From: Streptomyces hyaluromycini
Lineage (GTDB): Bacteria; Actinomycetota; Actinomycetes; Streptomycetales; Streptomycetaceae
Reading direction: 5' to 3'
NCBI RefSeq assembly: GCF_002217755.1
Contig: NZ_BCFL01000019.1
Span: 372,001-436,000, forward strand
DNA: 64,000 bases
The notes under the pieces: generated by a model
Seen by the model: the letters and a program-made list of their open reading frames with translations, nothing else
Told to the model about the DNA's origin: nothing
The model's database searches: none
Program-made: the position numbers and the translations under genes
In this document: positions 24,451 through 32,134 of the stretch, piece by piece
Position numbering within the stretch: position 1 is the first letter of the stretch
How the letters are laid out: each line of letters starts with the position of its first letter

Positions 24451-25154
24451 GCCGGGCCGTCTCGCCGAGCACCGCAGTCGCCGACCCTCACCAGACCGGT
24501 CTCGTAGGCGACCACCACGGCCTGGGCGCGGTCCCGCAGCCCCAGCTTGGCGAAGATCCGGGCCACGTGGGACTTCACCGTGGCCTCGCTCAGGGTCAGT
24601 TCGGCGGCCAGCCGGGTGTTGGACAGGCCGCGGCCCAGCAGGGTCAGGACCTCCAGCTCGCGGGGCGTCAGCGCGGTCAGGTCGGCGTGCACGGCGGGGG
24701 CACGGTCCGGCTCGGCGGCGAAGCGTTCCACCAGGCGTCTGGTGATCGACGGGGCGAGCAGGGCGTCGCCGGTGCCGACCAGCCGTACGGCCGCCGCCAG
24801 GTGTTCCGGTGTGACGTCCTTGAGGAGGAAACCGCTCGCCCCGGCCGAGAGCGCCGTGTACACGTAGCGGTCCAGGTCGAAGGTGGTCAGGATCAGGATC
24901 CGGCACTCCGGGAGCCGGTCCAGGATGAGGCGGGTGGCCTCCAGGCCGTCCAGGTTCGGCATCCGGATGTCCATGAGGACGACGTCCGGCCTGAGCCTGT
25001 GTGCCGCCGCCACCGCCTCCGCGCCGTCGGCCGCCTCGCCCACGACCTCGATGCCGCGCGCGGTGAGGATCAGCCGGAAACCGGTGCGGATCAGGGTCTG
25101 GTCGTCGGCGATCAGGACCCGGGGCGGCTGTCCGGAGCCGTCGGCCGCCGTCAC
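24447..25154 (-). CDS. NarL/LuxR-type response regulator
   Basis: A 235-residue protein. The receiver domain covers about residues 12-128, with acidic pocket IADD, phospho-acceptor Asp in VLMDIRMPN, and conserved Lys in LLKDVTPEHL. A LuxR helix-turn-helix lies near residues 165-225 (LTPRELEVLTLLGRGLSN, LSEATVKSHVARIFAKLGL). The GTG start at 25154 overlaps the stop of the kinase gene (GTGA). With that kinase it forms a two-component system. The ABC transporter transcribed away from the pair is the likely target, as in BceRS-like or drug-sensing arrangements. Confidence 0.95.
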   Translation of the reverse strand: MTAADGSGQPPRVLIADDQTLIRTGFRLILTARGIEVVGEAADGAEAVAAAHRLRPDVVLMDIRMPNLDGLEATRLILDRLPECRILILTTFDLDRYVYTALSAGASGFLLKDVTPEHLAAAVRLVGTGDALLAPSITRRLVERFAAEPDRAPAVHADLTALTPRELEVLTLLGRGLSNTRLAAELTLSEATVKSHVARIFAKLGLRDRAQAVVVAYETGLVRVGDCGARRDGPA

Positions 25155-26053
25155 GGGCGGTCCAGGGGGATGCGGGCCCGGACCCGGTAGCCGCCGCCGA
25201 GGCGGCGCCGGGCGTCCAGGTCTCCGCCGTACACCGCCACCCGCTCCCGCAGGCCCAGCAGTCCGCGGCCCGTGCCGGGGCCGCGCCGCGGCCCGGTCCG
25301 CACCGGTTCCGCGGGCGCCGCGCCGGTCAGCGCGCTCGGGCCGGTGTTCAGCACCTCCACGCGCAGCGCGTGGTCCGCGTAGCGCACGGTCACCTGGGCC
25401 GTGCCGCCGTCGTCGCCGTGCCGGAGCGCGTTGGTCAGCGCCTCCTGGACGATGCGGTAGGCGGTCACGTCGATGCCCTGGGGCAGCGGGCGCGGCTCGC
25501 CGGAGATCCGTACCTCCACGGGCAGCCCGGCGAACGAGATCCGGTCCACCAGCGGGCCGAGCCGGTCGAGGCCGGGCTGCGGTGCCGGTCCGGTCGCTCC
25601 GGTGCCGGTGCCGGTGCCGGTGCCGTCGCTTCCCGTGAGGCCGACCAGGTTCTCGTAGTCCGCGTCCTCGCCGGTCTGGGACGGCGCCAGCAGCCCCAGC
25701 AGGTGCCGTAGATCGGTCATCGCCCCGCGTCCCGCGTCCTCCACGGCCCGCAGCGCCGTCGCGGCCTCGTCGGGCATCGTGCCGAGCACCTCCCGGGCGG
25801 CGCCCGCCTGGACCACCATGAGGCTCACGTTGTGACTCACGATGTCGTGCAACTCCCGTGCGATACGGTCGCGTTCGGCCGCCACCGCGGCACGCGCGGC
25901 GCTCTCCCGCTCCCGCTCCAGCAGCCAGCCGCGCTCGCCCACGACCGCCTGCCACCTGCGCCGGGTCCGCAGCAGTGCCACGGTCAGCCAGCCGACGGCC
26001 GCGCCCGCCACCCCCAGCGCCGCCACCAGCGCGTAAGTCCCCTGCTCCGACAC
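25151..26053 (-). CDS. HisKA_3 sensor histidine kinase with a single membrane helix
   Basis: A 300-residue kinase. I start it at GTG 26053 (SEQGTYALVAAL) with GAGAG upstream. One membrane helix lies at about residues 6-27. The dimerisation-phosphorylation helix is RDRIARELHDIVSHN, with the phospho-His in ELHD. The ATPase part has QEALTNALRHGDD and GRGLLGLRERV. There is almost no extracellular part, so it probably senses within the membrane or through the partner transporter. A run of four GGTGCC units at 25601-25624 encodes a Gly-Thr linker between the two parts. Confidence 0.93.
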   Translation of the reverse strand: MSEQGTYALVAALGVAGAAVGWLTVALLRTRRRWQAVVGERGWLLERERESAARAAVAAERDRIARELHDIVSHNVSLMVVQAGAAREVLGTMPDEAATALRAVEDAGRGAMTDLRHLLGLLAPSQTGEDADYENLVGLTGSDGTGTGTGTGATGPAPQPGLDRLGPLVDRISFAGLPVEVRISGEPRPLPQGIDVTAYRIVQEALTNALRHGDDGGTAQVTVRYADHALRVEVLNTGPSALTGAAPAEPVRTGPRRGPGTGRGLLGLRERVAVYGGDLDARRRLGGGYRVRARIPLDRP

Positions 26054-26192
26054 GGGGTTCACTCTCGCAGACCACCGCCGCGACCGCATCGGCCCGTGGG
26101 ACCCGGACCCTGCACCTCCAGGATGAGACGCCGGCCAGGTGCAACCCGGGGGTGGATGCCGCCGTGTCCCCTTCCGCCTTAGCGTCCGGTGC

Positions 26193-26900
26193 ATGGTCAC
26201 TGACGACAGCGGAGGCGAGACCGTCGTACGACTCGACGGTGTGCGCAAGGAGTACGGCGGGACGACGGCCCTGGACGGGGTGTCGCTGCGGATCCGGGCG
26301 GGCGAGGCGGTCGCCGTGATGGGGCCCTCCGGGTGCGGCAAGTCCACGCTGCTCAATATGATCTCCGGCCTCGACCGGCCGACGGACGGGACGGTCGTCG
26401 TGCACGGCGAGGACGTGGGGAAGCTCAGTGAGAAGGGGCTTGCCCTGTACCGGCGGCGGCGCATCGGCATGATCTTCCAGTTCTTCAATCTCGTCGACGA
26501 CCTGACCGCCCTGGACAACGTGGCCCTGGCCGCCCAGCTGACCGGCTCCCCGGCCCGGCAGGCCCGCCGCCGCGCCCTCGAACTCTTCGAGGAACTGGGC
26601 ATCGCCGACCGCCGCAACGCCTATCCCGCCGTACTGAGCGGCGGGGAACGGCAACGCGTCGCCGTGGCACGGGCGTTGATGAACCGCCCGGCCCTGCTGC
26701 TGGCCGACGAGCCGACCGGCGCCCTGGACAGCCGGGCCGGCGAGCAGGTGATGGACCTGCTGCTCGACCTCAACCAGATCGGTCAGACACTGATCCTGGT
26801 GACACACGACGAGCACCTCGCGCGGCGCTGCGCGAGCCGGCTGGTCCTGCTCGCCGACGGCAGGGTGGCCGGCGAACACACCCTGGAGCCGTCCGCATGA
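26193..26900 (+). CDS. MacB/LolD-type ABC transporter ATPase
   Basis: A 235-residue ATPase. The start ATG 26193 has no ribosome site, so the mRNA may be leaderless. Walker A is GPSGCGKSTLL, signature LSGGERQRVAVARAL, Walker B LLLADEPTGALD, and the H-loop is LVTHDEHL. MIFQFFNLVDDLTALDN after the Q-loop is typical of the MacB/LolD/FtsE group. Its stop overlaps the start of the FtsX-type permease (ATGA), so the two are one unit. It is divergent from the two-component system, with 140 bases between the starts. Confidence 0.94.
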   Translation: MVTDDSGGETVVRLDGVRKEYGGTTALDGVSLRIRAGEAVAVMGPSGCGKSTLLNMISGLDRPTDGTVVVHGEDVGKLSEKGLALYRRRRIGMIFQFFNLVDDLTALDNVALAAQLTGSPARQARRRALELFEELGIADRRNAYPAVLSGGERQRVAVARALMNRPALLLADEPTGALDSRAGEQVMDLLLDLNQIGQTLILVTHDEHLARRCASRLVLLADGRVAGEHTLEPSA

Positions 26901-29203
26901 GGGCGGTGTGGCCGGCCGCACGCGCGGCCGTACGGCGGCGTCGGCTGCAGACCCTCGTCATCTGGCTGGTGACGCTGACCTCGACCGGGGCGATCGTGGT
27001 CGCGCTGGGTCTGGTCGACTCGGCGTCCGCGCCGTTCGACAGGGCCTTCGCCAAGGAGCACGGGCCGCATGTCGTCGCCGCGTTCGACCCGGCGAAGGTG
27101 TCGGACGCGCAGTTGCGGCAGGCGGCCCGCCGGTCCGGGGCCGAGGCCGCCGCCGGGCCCTTCGCCCAGGCCGCCGTCGACATACCGGCGGATGCCAACC
27201 GGGAACTCACGGGCGCGGTCACGATCGTGGGCCGTCCCGGCCCCGGGGGTCCGGTGGACCGGGTGGACCTGTGGGCGGGCCGGTGGGCCGACCGGCCGGG
27301 CGAGGTCGTCCTGAACCGGCAGCCGGACTGGTCGGCCGACGCGCTCGGCAAGCGGATCCGGCTGCCCTCGGGCACCGTCCTCACCATCGTCGGGTACGGC
27401 TACGAGATGAGCCGCACCGCGGACGCCTGGGTCGCACCGGCCCAGATGGCGGCCCTGCGGCCGACGGCCACCCAGATGCTGTTCCGCTTCACGGACGCCT
27501 CGTCGCAGAGCCGGCTCCGCGCGGAACTGTCGACGGTCACCTCGGAGCTGCCGAAGGACGCGCTCACCGCGTCCCAGACGTACCTCACCCTCAAAGAGCA
27601 GATCGGCGCGACGGCCCGGGCCTACGCCCAGTACCTGATGGCCTTCGGCTTCCTCGGCGTCGTCGTGGCCGTGCTCATCGTGGCCAACGTGGTGAGCGGC
27701 GCGGTGATCTCCGGCTTCCGGCACATCGGGATCCTCAAGGCCCTGGGGTTCACCCCCGGCCAGGTGGTCGCCGTCTACCTCACCATGGTCTCGGTGCCCG
27801 CGGTCGTGGGCTGCGCCCTCGGCACCCTGGTCGGGAACGTCCTCGCGCGGCCCTTCCTGCGGTTCGTGTTCACGGGACCCGACGCGGGGATGCTGCACCG
27901 CAGCGTCGGCATCGCGCCCTGGGTGAACGCGGTCGCCCTGCTCGGGATGCCCGCCGTCTGCGTGGCCGCCGCGCTCGTCCCGGCGTCGCGCGCGCACCGG
28001 TTGTCCGCGGCGCGGGCGATCAGCGCGGGCACCGCCCCGCGGGCCGGGCGGGCGCTGGGGCTCCAGCGGGCGCTGGCCGGCACCAGGCTGCCCCGGTCGG
28101 TGAGCCTGGGGGCGGGTCTGCCGTTCGCCCGGCCGGGGCGCAGCGGTCTGACCCTGGCCGCCGTGGTCCTGGGGGTGGCCACGGTGACGTTCGCGACCGG
28201 CCTGGCCACGACGATGACCAGGTTCGGGGAGACCGGTGACGACTACGACGTGACGGTGTACGCGGGCCGGGTCAGCCACGGCAGGATCGTGGAGCCCGAG
28301 CACGGGGACCGCCGACTCGACGCGATGCTCCGTGCGTTGCCGGGCGCGAGCAAGGTCACCGCGCGGGGGGACGTCGAGGCGCTCATCGCCGGATCCGTGC
28401 AGCCGGTGATGTTCGAGGGCCGTCGCGGGGACCTGCCGCGGCTCGGCGACGTGCTCACCGAGGGCCGGTGGAACCACGGCAGCGGCGAGGTGGTGGCCTC
28501 CTCGGCGTTCCTGCGCCGGCACGGCCTGCGCGTCGGCGACCGGCTGGTGGTGGCGAAGGGCGACCGCCGGGAGCGGGTGACCGTCGTCGGCGAGACCATG
28601 GAGACCGACGGCCGGCTGCTCGTCGGCGACTGGCCGACGTTCACGGCACTCGCCCCGGGGGAGAAGCCCATCTCCTACCACGTGAAGCTCCGCGACGGCG
28701 CCGACCCGGCCGGCTACGCGCGGGCCGCCCGTGCCCTGGACCCCGGCCTCGATCCGGTGGTGAACGGCCCCAACAGCAGCGTCGAGACCATCATCGGCTC
28801 CGCGACGCTCCTCACCGTCATGCTCGCCGTGGTCGCCGCGCTGGGCGTGTTCAACACGGTCGTCCTCAACACCCGCGACCGCCGCCGCGACCTCGGCATG
28901 CTCAAGTCCATCGGCATGACGCCACGCCAGGTCACGGTCATGACGGTGACCTCGATGGGGGTACTGGGAGTGATCGGCTCCCTGCTCGGCGTCCCGCTGG
29001 GCATCGCGGGCTACGACCTGGTGATGCCGCGCATGGCGAATGCCGTGGACATCGTCCTGCCCTCCTCCCTGACGGACGTCTGGCGGGCCGGGGTCCTGAC
29101 CCTGCTGGCCCTGTCGGGCCTCGCGATCGCGGTGCTGGGCGCGTACCTACCGGCCCGGGGCGCGGCACGGCTCACGGTCGCGGAGGCGCTGCACAACGAG
29201 TGA
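26897..29203 (+). CDS. FtsX/MacB-family ABC transporter permease
   Basis: A 768-residue membrane protein. It has an N-terminal helix, a long extracytoplasmic domain, then blocks of three helices (around residues 240-345 and 630-760) typical of FtsX permeases. The helix VVAVLIVANVVSGAVISGF and the second-half VLGVFNTVVLNTRDRRRDLG, with the cytoplasmic loop GMLKSIGMTPRQV, are characteristic. The layout is that of BceB- or MacB-like exporters, which remove or detoxify peptides or hydrophobic compounds. Together with the divergent kinase and regulator this resembles a stress-response export module. Confidence 0.92.
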   Translation: MRAVWPAARAAVRRRRLQTLVIWLVTLTSTGAIVVALGLVDSASAPFDRAFAKEHGPHVVAAFDPAKVSDAQLRQAARRSGAEAAAGPFAQAAVDIPADANRELTGAVTIVGRPGPGGPVDRVDLWAGRWADRPGEVVLNRQPDWSADALGKRIRLPSGTVLTIVGYGYEMSRTADAWVAPAQMAALRPTATQMLFRFTDASSQSRLRAELSTVTSELPKDALTASQTYLTLKEQIGATARAYAQYLMAFGFLGVVVAVLIVANVVSGAVISGFRHIGILKALGFTPGQVVAVYLTMVSVPAVVGCALGTLVGNVLARPFLRFVFTGPDAGMLHRSVGIAPWVNAVALLGMPAVCVAAALVPASRAHRLSAARAISAGTAPRAGRALGLQRALAGTRLPRSVSLGAGLPFARPGRSGLTLAAVVLGVATVTFATGLATTMTRFGETGDDYDVTVYAGRVSHGRIVEPEHGDRRLDAMLRALPGASKVTARGDVEALIAGSVQPVMFEGRRGDLPRLGDVLTEGRWNHGSGEVVASSAFLRRHGLRVGDRLVVAKGDRRERVTVVGETMETDGRLLVGDWPTFTALAPGEKPISYHVKLRDGADPAGYARAARALDPGLDPVVNGPNSSVETIIGSATLLTVMLAVVAALGVFNTVVLNTRDRRRDLGMLKSIGMTPRQVTVMTVTSMGVLGVIGSLLGVPLGIAGYDLVMPRMANAVDIVLPSSLTDVWRAGVLTLLALSGLAIAVLGAYLPARGAARLTVAEALHNE

Positions 29204-29264
29204 GGCGGCGGCGCGCGGTGGGCCGTGCACATGCCTGAGCGCTCTGCTGGATGTGCCGCGAAGC

Positions 29265-29292
29265 GCCGTCTGCCGTCTGCCGTCTGCCGTCT
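29265..29292 (+). repeat. Four tandem copies of a 7-bp unit (GCCGTCT)
   Basis: GCCGTCT is repeated four times perfectly just downstream of the permease gene. Copy number may vary between strains by slippage. It lies outside any coding region I can support. Confidence 0.9.
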
Positions 29293-29298
29293 GCGGCG

Positions 29299-29368
29299 CC
29301 GTCGTGGCTGGTCGCGCCCACGCGGCGGAGCCGCATATTGATACAGCCCCGCGCCCCTTACGGGGCGC
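29299..29368. repeat. Dispersed intergenic repeat with GCGCCCC/GGGGCGC hairpin
   Basis: The block runs from CCGTCGTGGCTGGTCGCGCC through GGCGGAGCCGCATATTGA to the hairpin GCGCCCC-TTAC-GGGGCGC (29351-29368). I recall almost the same string in other Streptomyces intergenic regions, so I treat it as a dispersed repeat. It probably does not encode anything. Confidence 0.55.
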
Positions 29369-29393
29369 TGCCGAACCGTCGCCCGGTACCCAT

Positions 29394-29424
29394 GACTCGG
29401 CCCGCCACGGGGGCGGGCCGAGTC
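29394..29424. terminator. Bidirectional rho-independent-type hairpin between convergent genes
   Basis: A perfect 13-bp stem (GACTCGGCCCGCC with GGCGGGCCGAGTC) and a five-base loop lie between the stop of the FtsX permease and that of the convergent symporter. There is no T-run, as is usual in Streptomyces terminators. Confidence 0.8.
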
Positions 29425-29452
29425 GGGGGCTCCGTGTGCCGGTTGCCGTCGG

Positions 29453-31027
29453 TCAGTCGTTGACCGGTGTCCCCAGGGCGTCGCCGCTGCCCGCCTGTGC
29501 GGGAACCGGGACCGCCGCGGCCGCGCTGTCCCCGTCCGTGTTCACGGTCTCGATGACCGCCAGGCGTTCCGGGGTGTCCTCCGGCTTCAGGAAGCCGATG
29601 AGGATGTAGAGGACCAGGGAGACGGCGAGCGGGACCGAGACCTGGTACTGGAGCGGGACGCCGCCGTCCACGTTCCAGTTGATCGGGTAGTTGACCAGCC
29701 AGAAGGCCAGCAGGCCCGCCGCCCAGCTGGTGAGTGCCGCGGTCGGGCCGGAGCGGCGGAACGGGCGGAGCAGGCCCAGCATCATCGGGATCGCGATCGG
29801 GCCCATCAGACCGGCCACCCACTTGATGACCACGGTGATGATGTCCTTGAAGGTGGGGGAGTTGACCTGGGTGGCCACCGCCATGGACAGGCCCAGGAAG
29901 ACGACCGTGGTGACGCGGGCCGCGATCAGGCCCGAGCGTTCGTTCCAGGCCCGCGCCCGCTGCGACAGGACCGGGGCCACGTCACGGGTGAAGACGGCCG
30001 CGATCGCGTTGGCGTCGGAGGAGCACATCGCCATGGTGTGGGAGAAGAAGCCGACGACGACCAGGCCCAGCAGGCCGTGCGGGAGGAGCTGTTCGGTCAT
30101 CAGGCCGTAGGAGTCGGAGCCGTCCGGCTTCTGGGCGTGGACCAGGAGCGGCGACATCCACATGGGGAAGAACAGGACCACCGGCCAGACCAGCCAGAGG
30201 GCGGCGGACAGGCGGGCGCTGCGCTCGGCCTCCTTGGGGCTGCCCGTCGCCATGTAGCGCTGGGCCTGGTTGAGCATGCCGCCGTTGTACTCGAAGAGCT
30301 TGATGAAGAGGAAGGCGAGGAGGAAGACCGTGCCGTAGGGGCCGACGAGCGGCTTGCCGTGGCCGTGCAGGGCCGGCTGGTCCCAGGCGTCGAAGAAGCC
30401 GATGCCCTTGTCGTTGAGCTTCAGGACGACGGCCACGAACATCGAGACGCCGGCCAGGAGCTGGATGACGAACTGGCCGAGTTCGGTGAGCGCGTCCGCC
30501 CACAGGCCGCCGATCGTGCAGTAGACCGCCGTGATCGCGCCGGTGATGAAGATGCCCTGGTTGAGGGAGACCCCGGTGAACACCGACAGCAGGGTGGCGA
30601 TCGCCGCCCACTTCGCGGCCACGTCCACGATCTTCAGCAGCATGCCGGACCAGGCCAGCGCCTGCTGGGTGGAGAGGTTGTAGCGGTTCTTCAGGTATTC
30701 GAGGGGGGACGCCACGTGCAGGCGGGAGCGCAGGCGGTTGATGCGCGGGGCGAAGAGTTTCGAGCCGATCGCGATGCCGAGCGCGATCGGGAAGGACCAG
30801 GTGACGAAGGACGTCACGCCGTAGGTGTAGGCGATGCCCGCGTACCCGGTGAACATCACCGCGCTGTAGCCCGACATGTGGTGCGAGATGCCGGACAGCC
30901 ACCAGGGCATCTTGCCGCCCGCGGTGAAGAAGTCACTGACGTTGTCGACGCGTTTGTGCGACCAGACGCCGATCGCGACCATCACACCGAAGTAGCCGAT
31001 GAGCACGGCCCAGTCGAGCCCGTTCAT
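29453..31027 (-). CDS. Sodium:solute symporter (SSS family)
   Basis: A 524-residue membrane protein with about 13 helices. LDWAVLIGYFGVMVAIGVW opens the first helix. DFFTAGGKMPWWLSGISHH and SGYSAVMFTGYAGIAYTYG are the conserved helix 1-2 regions of the SSS family (sugar, proline, pantothenate or carboxylate with sodium). WADALTELGQFVIQLLAG is the conserved helix 5-6 region. SSS members import organic solutes with sodium; the amino-acid sequence does not reveal which. The 5' leader carries two interleaved inverted repeats, which suggests leader-based control. Confidence 0.9.
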   Translation of the reverse strand: MNGLDWAVLIGYFGVMVAIGVWSHKRVDNVSDFFTAGGKMPWWLSGISHHMSGYSAVMFTGYAGIAYTYGVTSFVTWSFPIALGIAIGSKLFAPRINRLRSRLHVASPLEYLKNRYNLSTQQALAWSGMLLKIVDVAAKWAAIATLLSVFTGVSLNQGIFITGAITAVYCTIGGLWADALTELGQFVIQLLAGVSMFVAVVLKLNDKGIGFFDAWDQPALHGHGKPLVGPYGTVFLLAFLFIKLFEYNGGMLNQAQRYMATGSPKEAERSARLSAALWLVWPVVLFFPMWMSPLLVHAQKPDGSDSYGLMTEQLLPHGLLGLVVVGFFSHTMAMCSSDANAIAAVFTRDVAPVLSQRARAWNERSGLIAARVTTVVFLGLSMAVATQVNSPTFKDIITVVIKWVAGLMGPIAIPMMLGLLRPFRRSGPTAALTSWAAGLLAFWLVNYPINWNVDGGVPLQYQVSVPLAVSLVLYILIGFLKPEDTPERLAVIETVNTDGDSAAAAVPVPAQAGSGDALGTPVND

Positions 31028-31056
31028 ACGCCCCCCTTCCAGGGTCCGCCTACTGA

Positions 31057-31120
31057 ACTCCGCTCAGCTGGCTGGCACTTCGCATAAGCGGAGTGGGGAC
31101 GGGGAAGGCCGCGAAGTGCC
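31057..31120 (-). promoter_or_regulatory. Interleaved inverted repeats in the leader of the symporter gene
   Basis: ACTCCGCT at 31057-31064 pairs with AGCGGAGT at 31087-31094, and GGCACTTCGC at 31074-31083 pairs with GCGAAGTGCC at 31111-31120. The pairs are perfect and interlaced, which is the arrangement of an H-type pseudoknot in the transcript. They lie 30-93 bases before the symporter ATG. They may instead be protein-binding dyads. Confidence 0.45.
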
Positions 31121-31245
31121 CGCTCATCGTGGGTTCCGTTGCGCGGACACGACAAGCGGGCGTAAGGTCAAGTGAAAGTAAAATCGTTCGCCTTCCTGAC
31201 CTTGGTTCACGAGTATGAACGAGTCGATGGTCCGTGAATGACCCC

Positions 31246-32034
31246 TCAGCGCATCAGCTCCCCCGCGTTGACCAGCAGCGACTGGCCCGTGATGGCCCGC
31301 GCCCGGTCCGATGCCAGGAACACCGCCGCGTCCGCCACGTCCCCGTCCGTCGCCAGCTCCGGCAGCGCCATCCGCCCGGTCAGCCGGCCCAGCACCTCGT
31401 CCTCCGGCACCCCTTCCGTGTGCGCGGTGAACTGGACGTACGCCTGCACCGGCGGCCCCCACATCCAGCCCGGCAGCACCGTGTTGACCCGGATCCGGGA
31501 CGGCCCCAGCTCCCGGGCCAGCGAGTACATCGCGCTGGTCAGCGCGCCCTTGGAGGCGGCGTACGCGGCCTGCCTCACCTGCGAGGGCGCGGCGACGGCG
31601 GACTGGGTGCCGATGAAGACGACCGAGCCGCCGCCCGCGGCCTTCATCCCCGGCAGGCACGCCCGGGTCATCCGCAGCGTCCCCAGCAGGTTCACGTCGA
31701 TCACCGAGGCCCAGGTCGCGAAGTCGGCGTCCTCGACCCCGCCGAAGTAGGAGTCCCAGGCGGCGACATGGACCACCGCGTCGACCCCGCCGAACCGCTC
31801 TCGCGCCAGCTCCGCCAGCGCCTCGCACTGGCCCTCGTCGGTGATGTCGGTGGGCAGGTACGCGGTCCGGGTGCCCTCCGGATCGATCCCGGCCGCGCTC
31901 TTCGCGAGGTTCGCCTCGGTCCGGGCGCCCAGCACCGCGTTCCCGCCGTCCCGTACGACGGCCGCCGCGACCTGGTGCCCGAGCCCGGCGCCGACTCCCG
32001 AGACGACGACGGTCTTGCCCGCGAGCAGCGACAT
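31246..32034 (-). CDS. Short-chain dehydrogenase/reductase
   Basis: A 262-residue classical SDR. The cofactor loop is VSGVGAGLG (normally TGxxxGxG; the Thr is Ser). The catalytic tetrad has an Asn in DVNLLGTL, a Ser in FIGTQSAVAAPS, and Tyr and Lys in YAASKGAL. Length and C terminus (FLASDRARAITGQSLLVNAGE) are normal for the family. The enzyme would oxidise or reduce an alcohol/ketone with NAD(P). A clustered CTGACG operator lies directly upstream, like TetR sites seen before lipid or steroid catabolic genes; no TetR gene is in the window. Confidence 0.9.
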   Translation of the reverse strand: MSLLAGKTVVVSGVGAGLGHQVAAAVVRDGGNAVLGARTEANLAKSAAGIDPEGTRTAYLPTDITDEGQCEALAELARERFGGVDAVVHVAAWDSYFGGVEDADFATWASVIDVNLLGTLRMTRACLPGMKAAGGGSVVFIGTQSAVAAPSQVRQAAYAASKGALTSAMYSLARELGPSRIRVNTVLPGWMWGPPVQAYVQFTAHTEGVPEDEVLGRLTGRMALPELATDGDVADAAVFLASDRARAITGQSLLVNAGELMR

Positions 32035-32047
32035 GGAAGCCTCCTGA

Positions 32048-32080
32048 ACCCTGACGCTTTGTCTGACGGAGCGTCAGGGT
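32048..32080. promoter_or_regulatory. Clustered CTGACG operator before the SDR gene
   Basis: A 15-bp perfect palindrome CTGACG-GAG-CGTCAG spans 32063-32077. An outer pair, ACCCTGACGC (32048-32057) and GCGTCAGGGT (32071-32080), is also perfect and shares the right half-site. Three half-sites within 33 bases, 14-46 bases upstream of the SDR start, look like a TetR-family operator. Confidence 0.6.
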
Positions 32081-32134
32081 AGGGGCGGCCACCGGAAAGG
32101 GGAACCGCATGGGCGACGGCACCCGCGGTGACGT

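Noticed and set aside
24447..26921. One continuous minus-strand frame that includes the response regulator
   Set aside because: Only the part from GTG 25154 is a real protein; the rest is the wrong frame of the kinase gene and antisense of the ABC ATPase.
29265..29292. Tandem repeats as a possible CRISPR array
   Set aside because: Units are 7 bp with no spacers, and there are no cas genes in the window.
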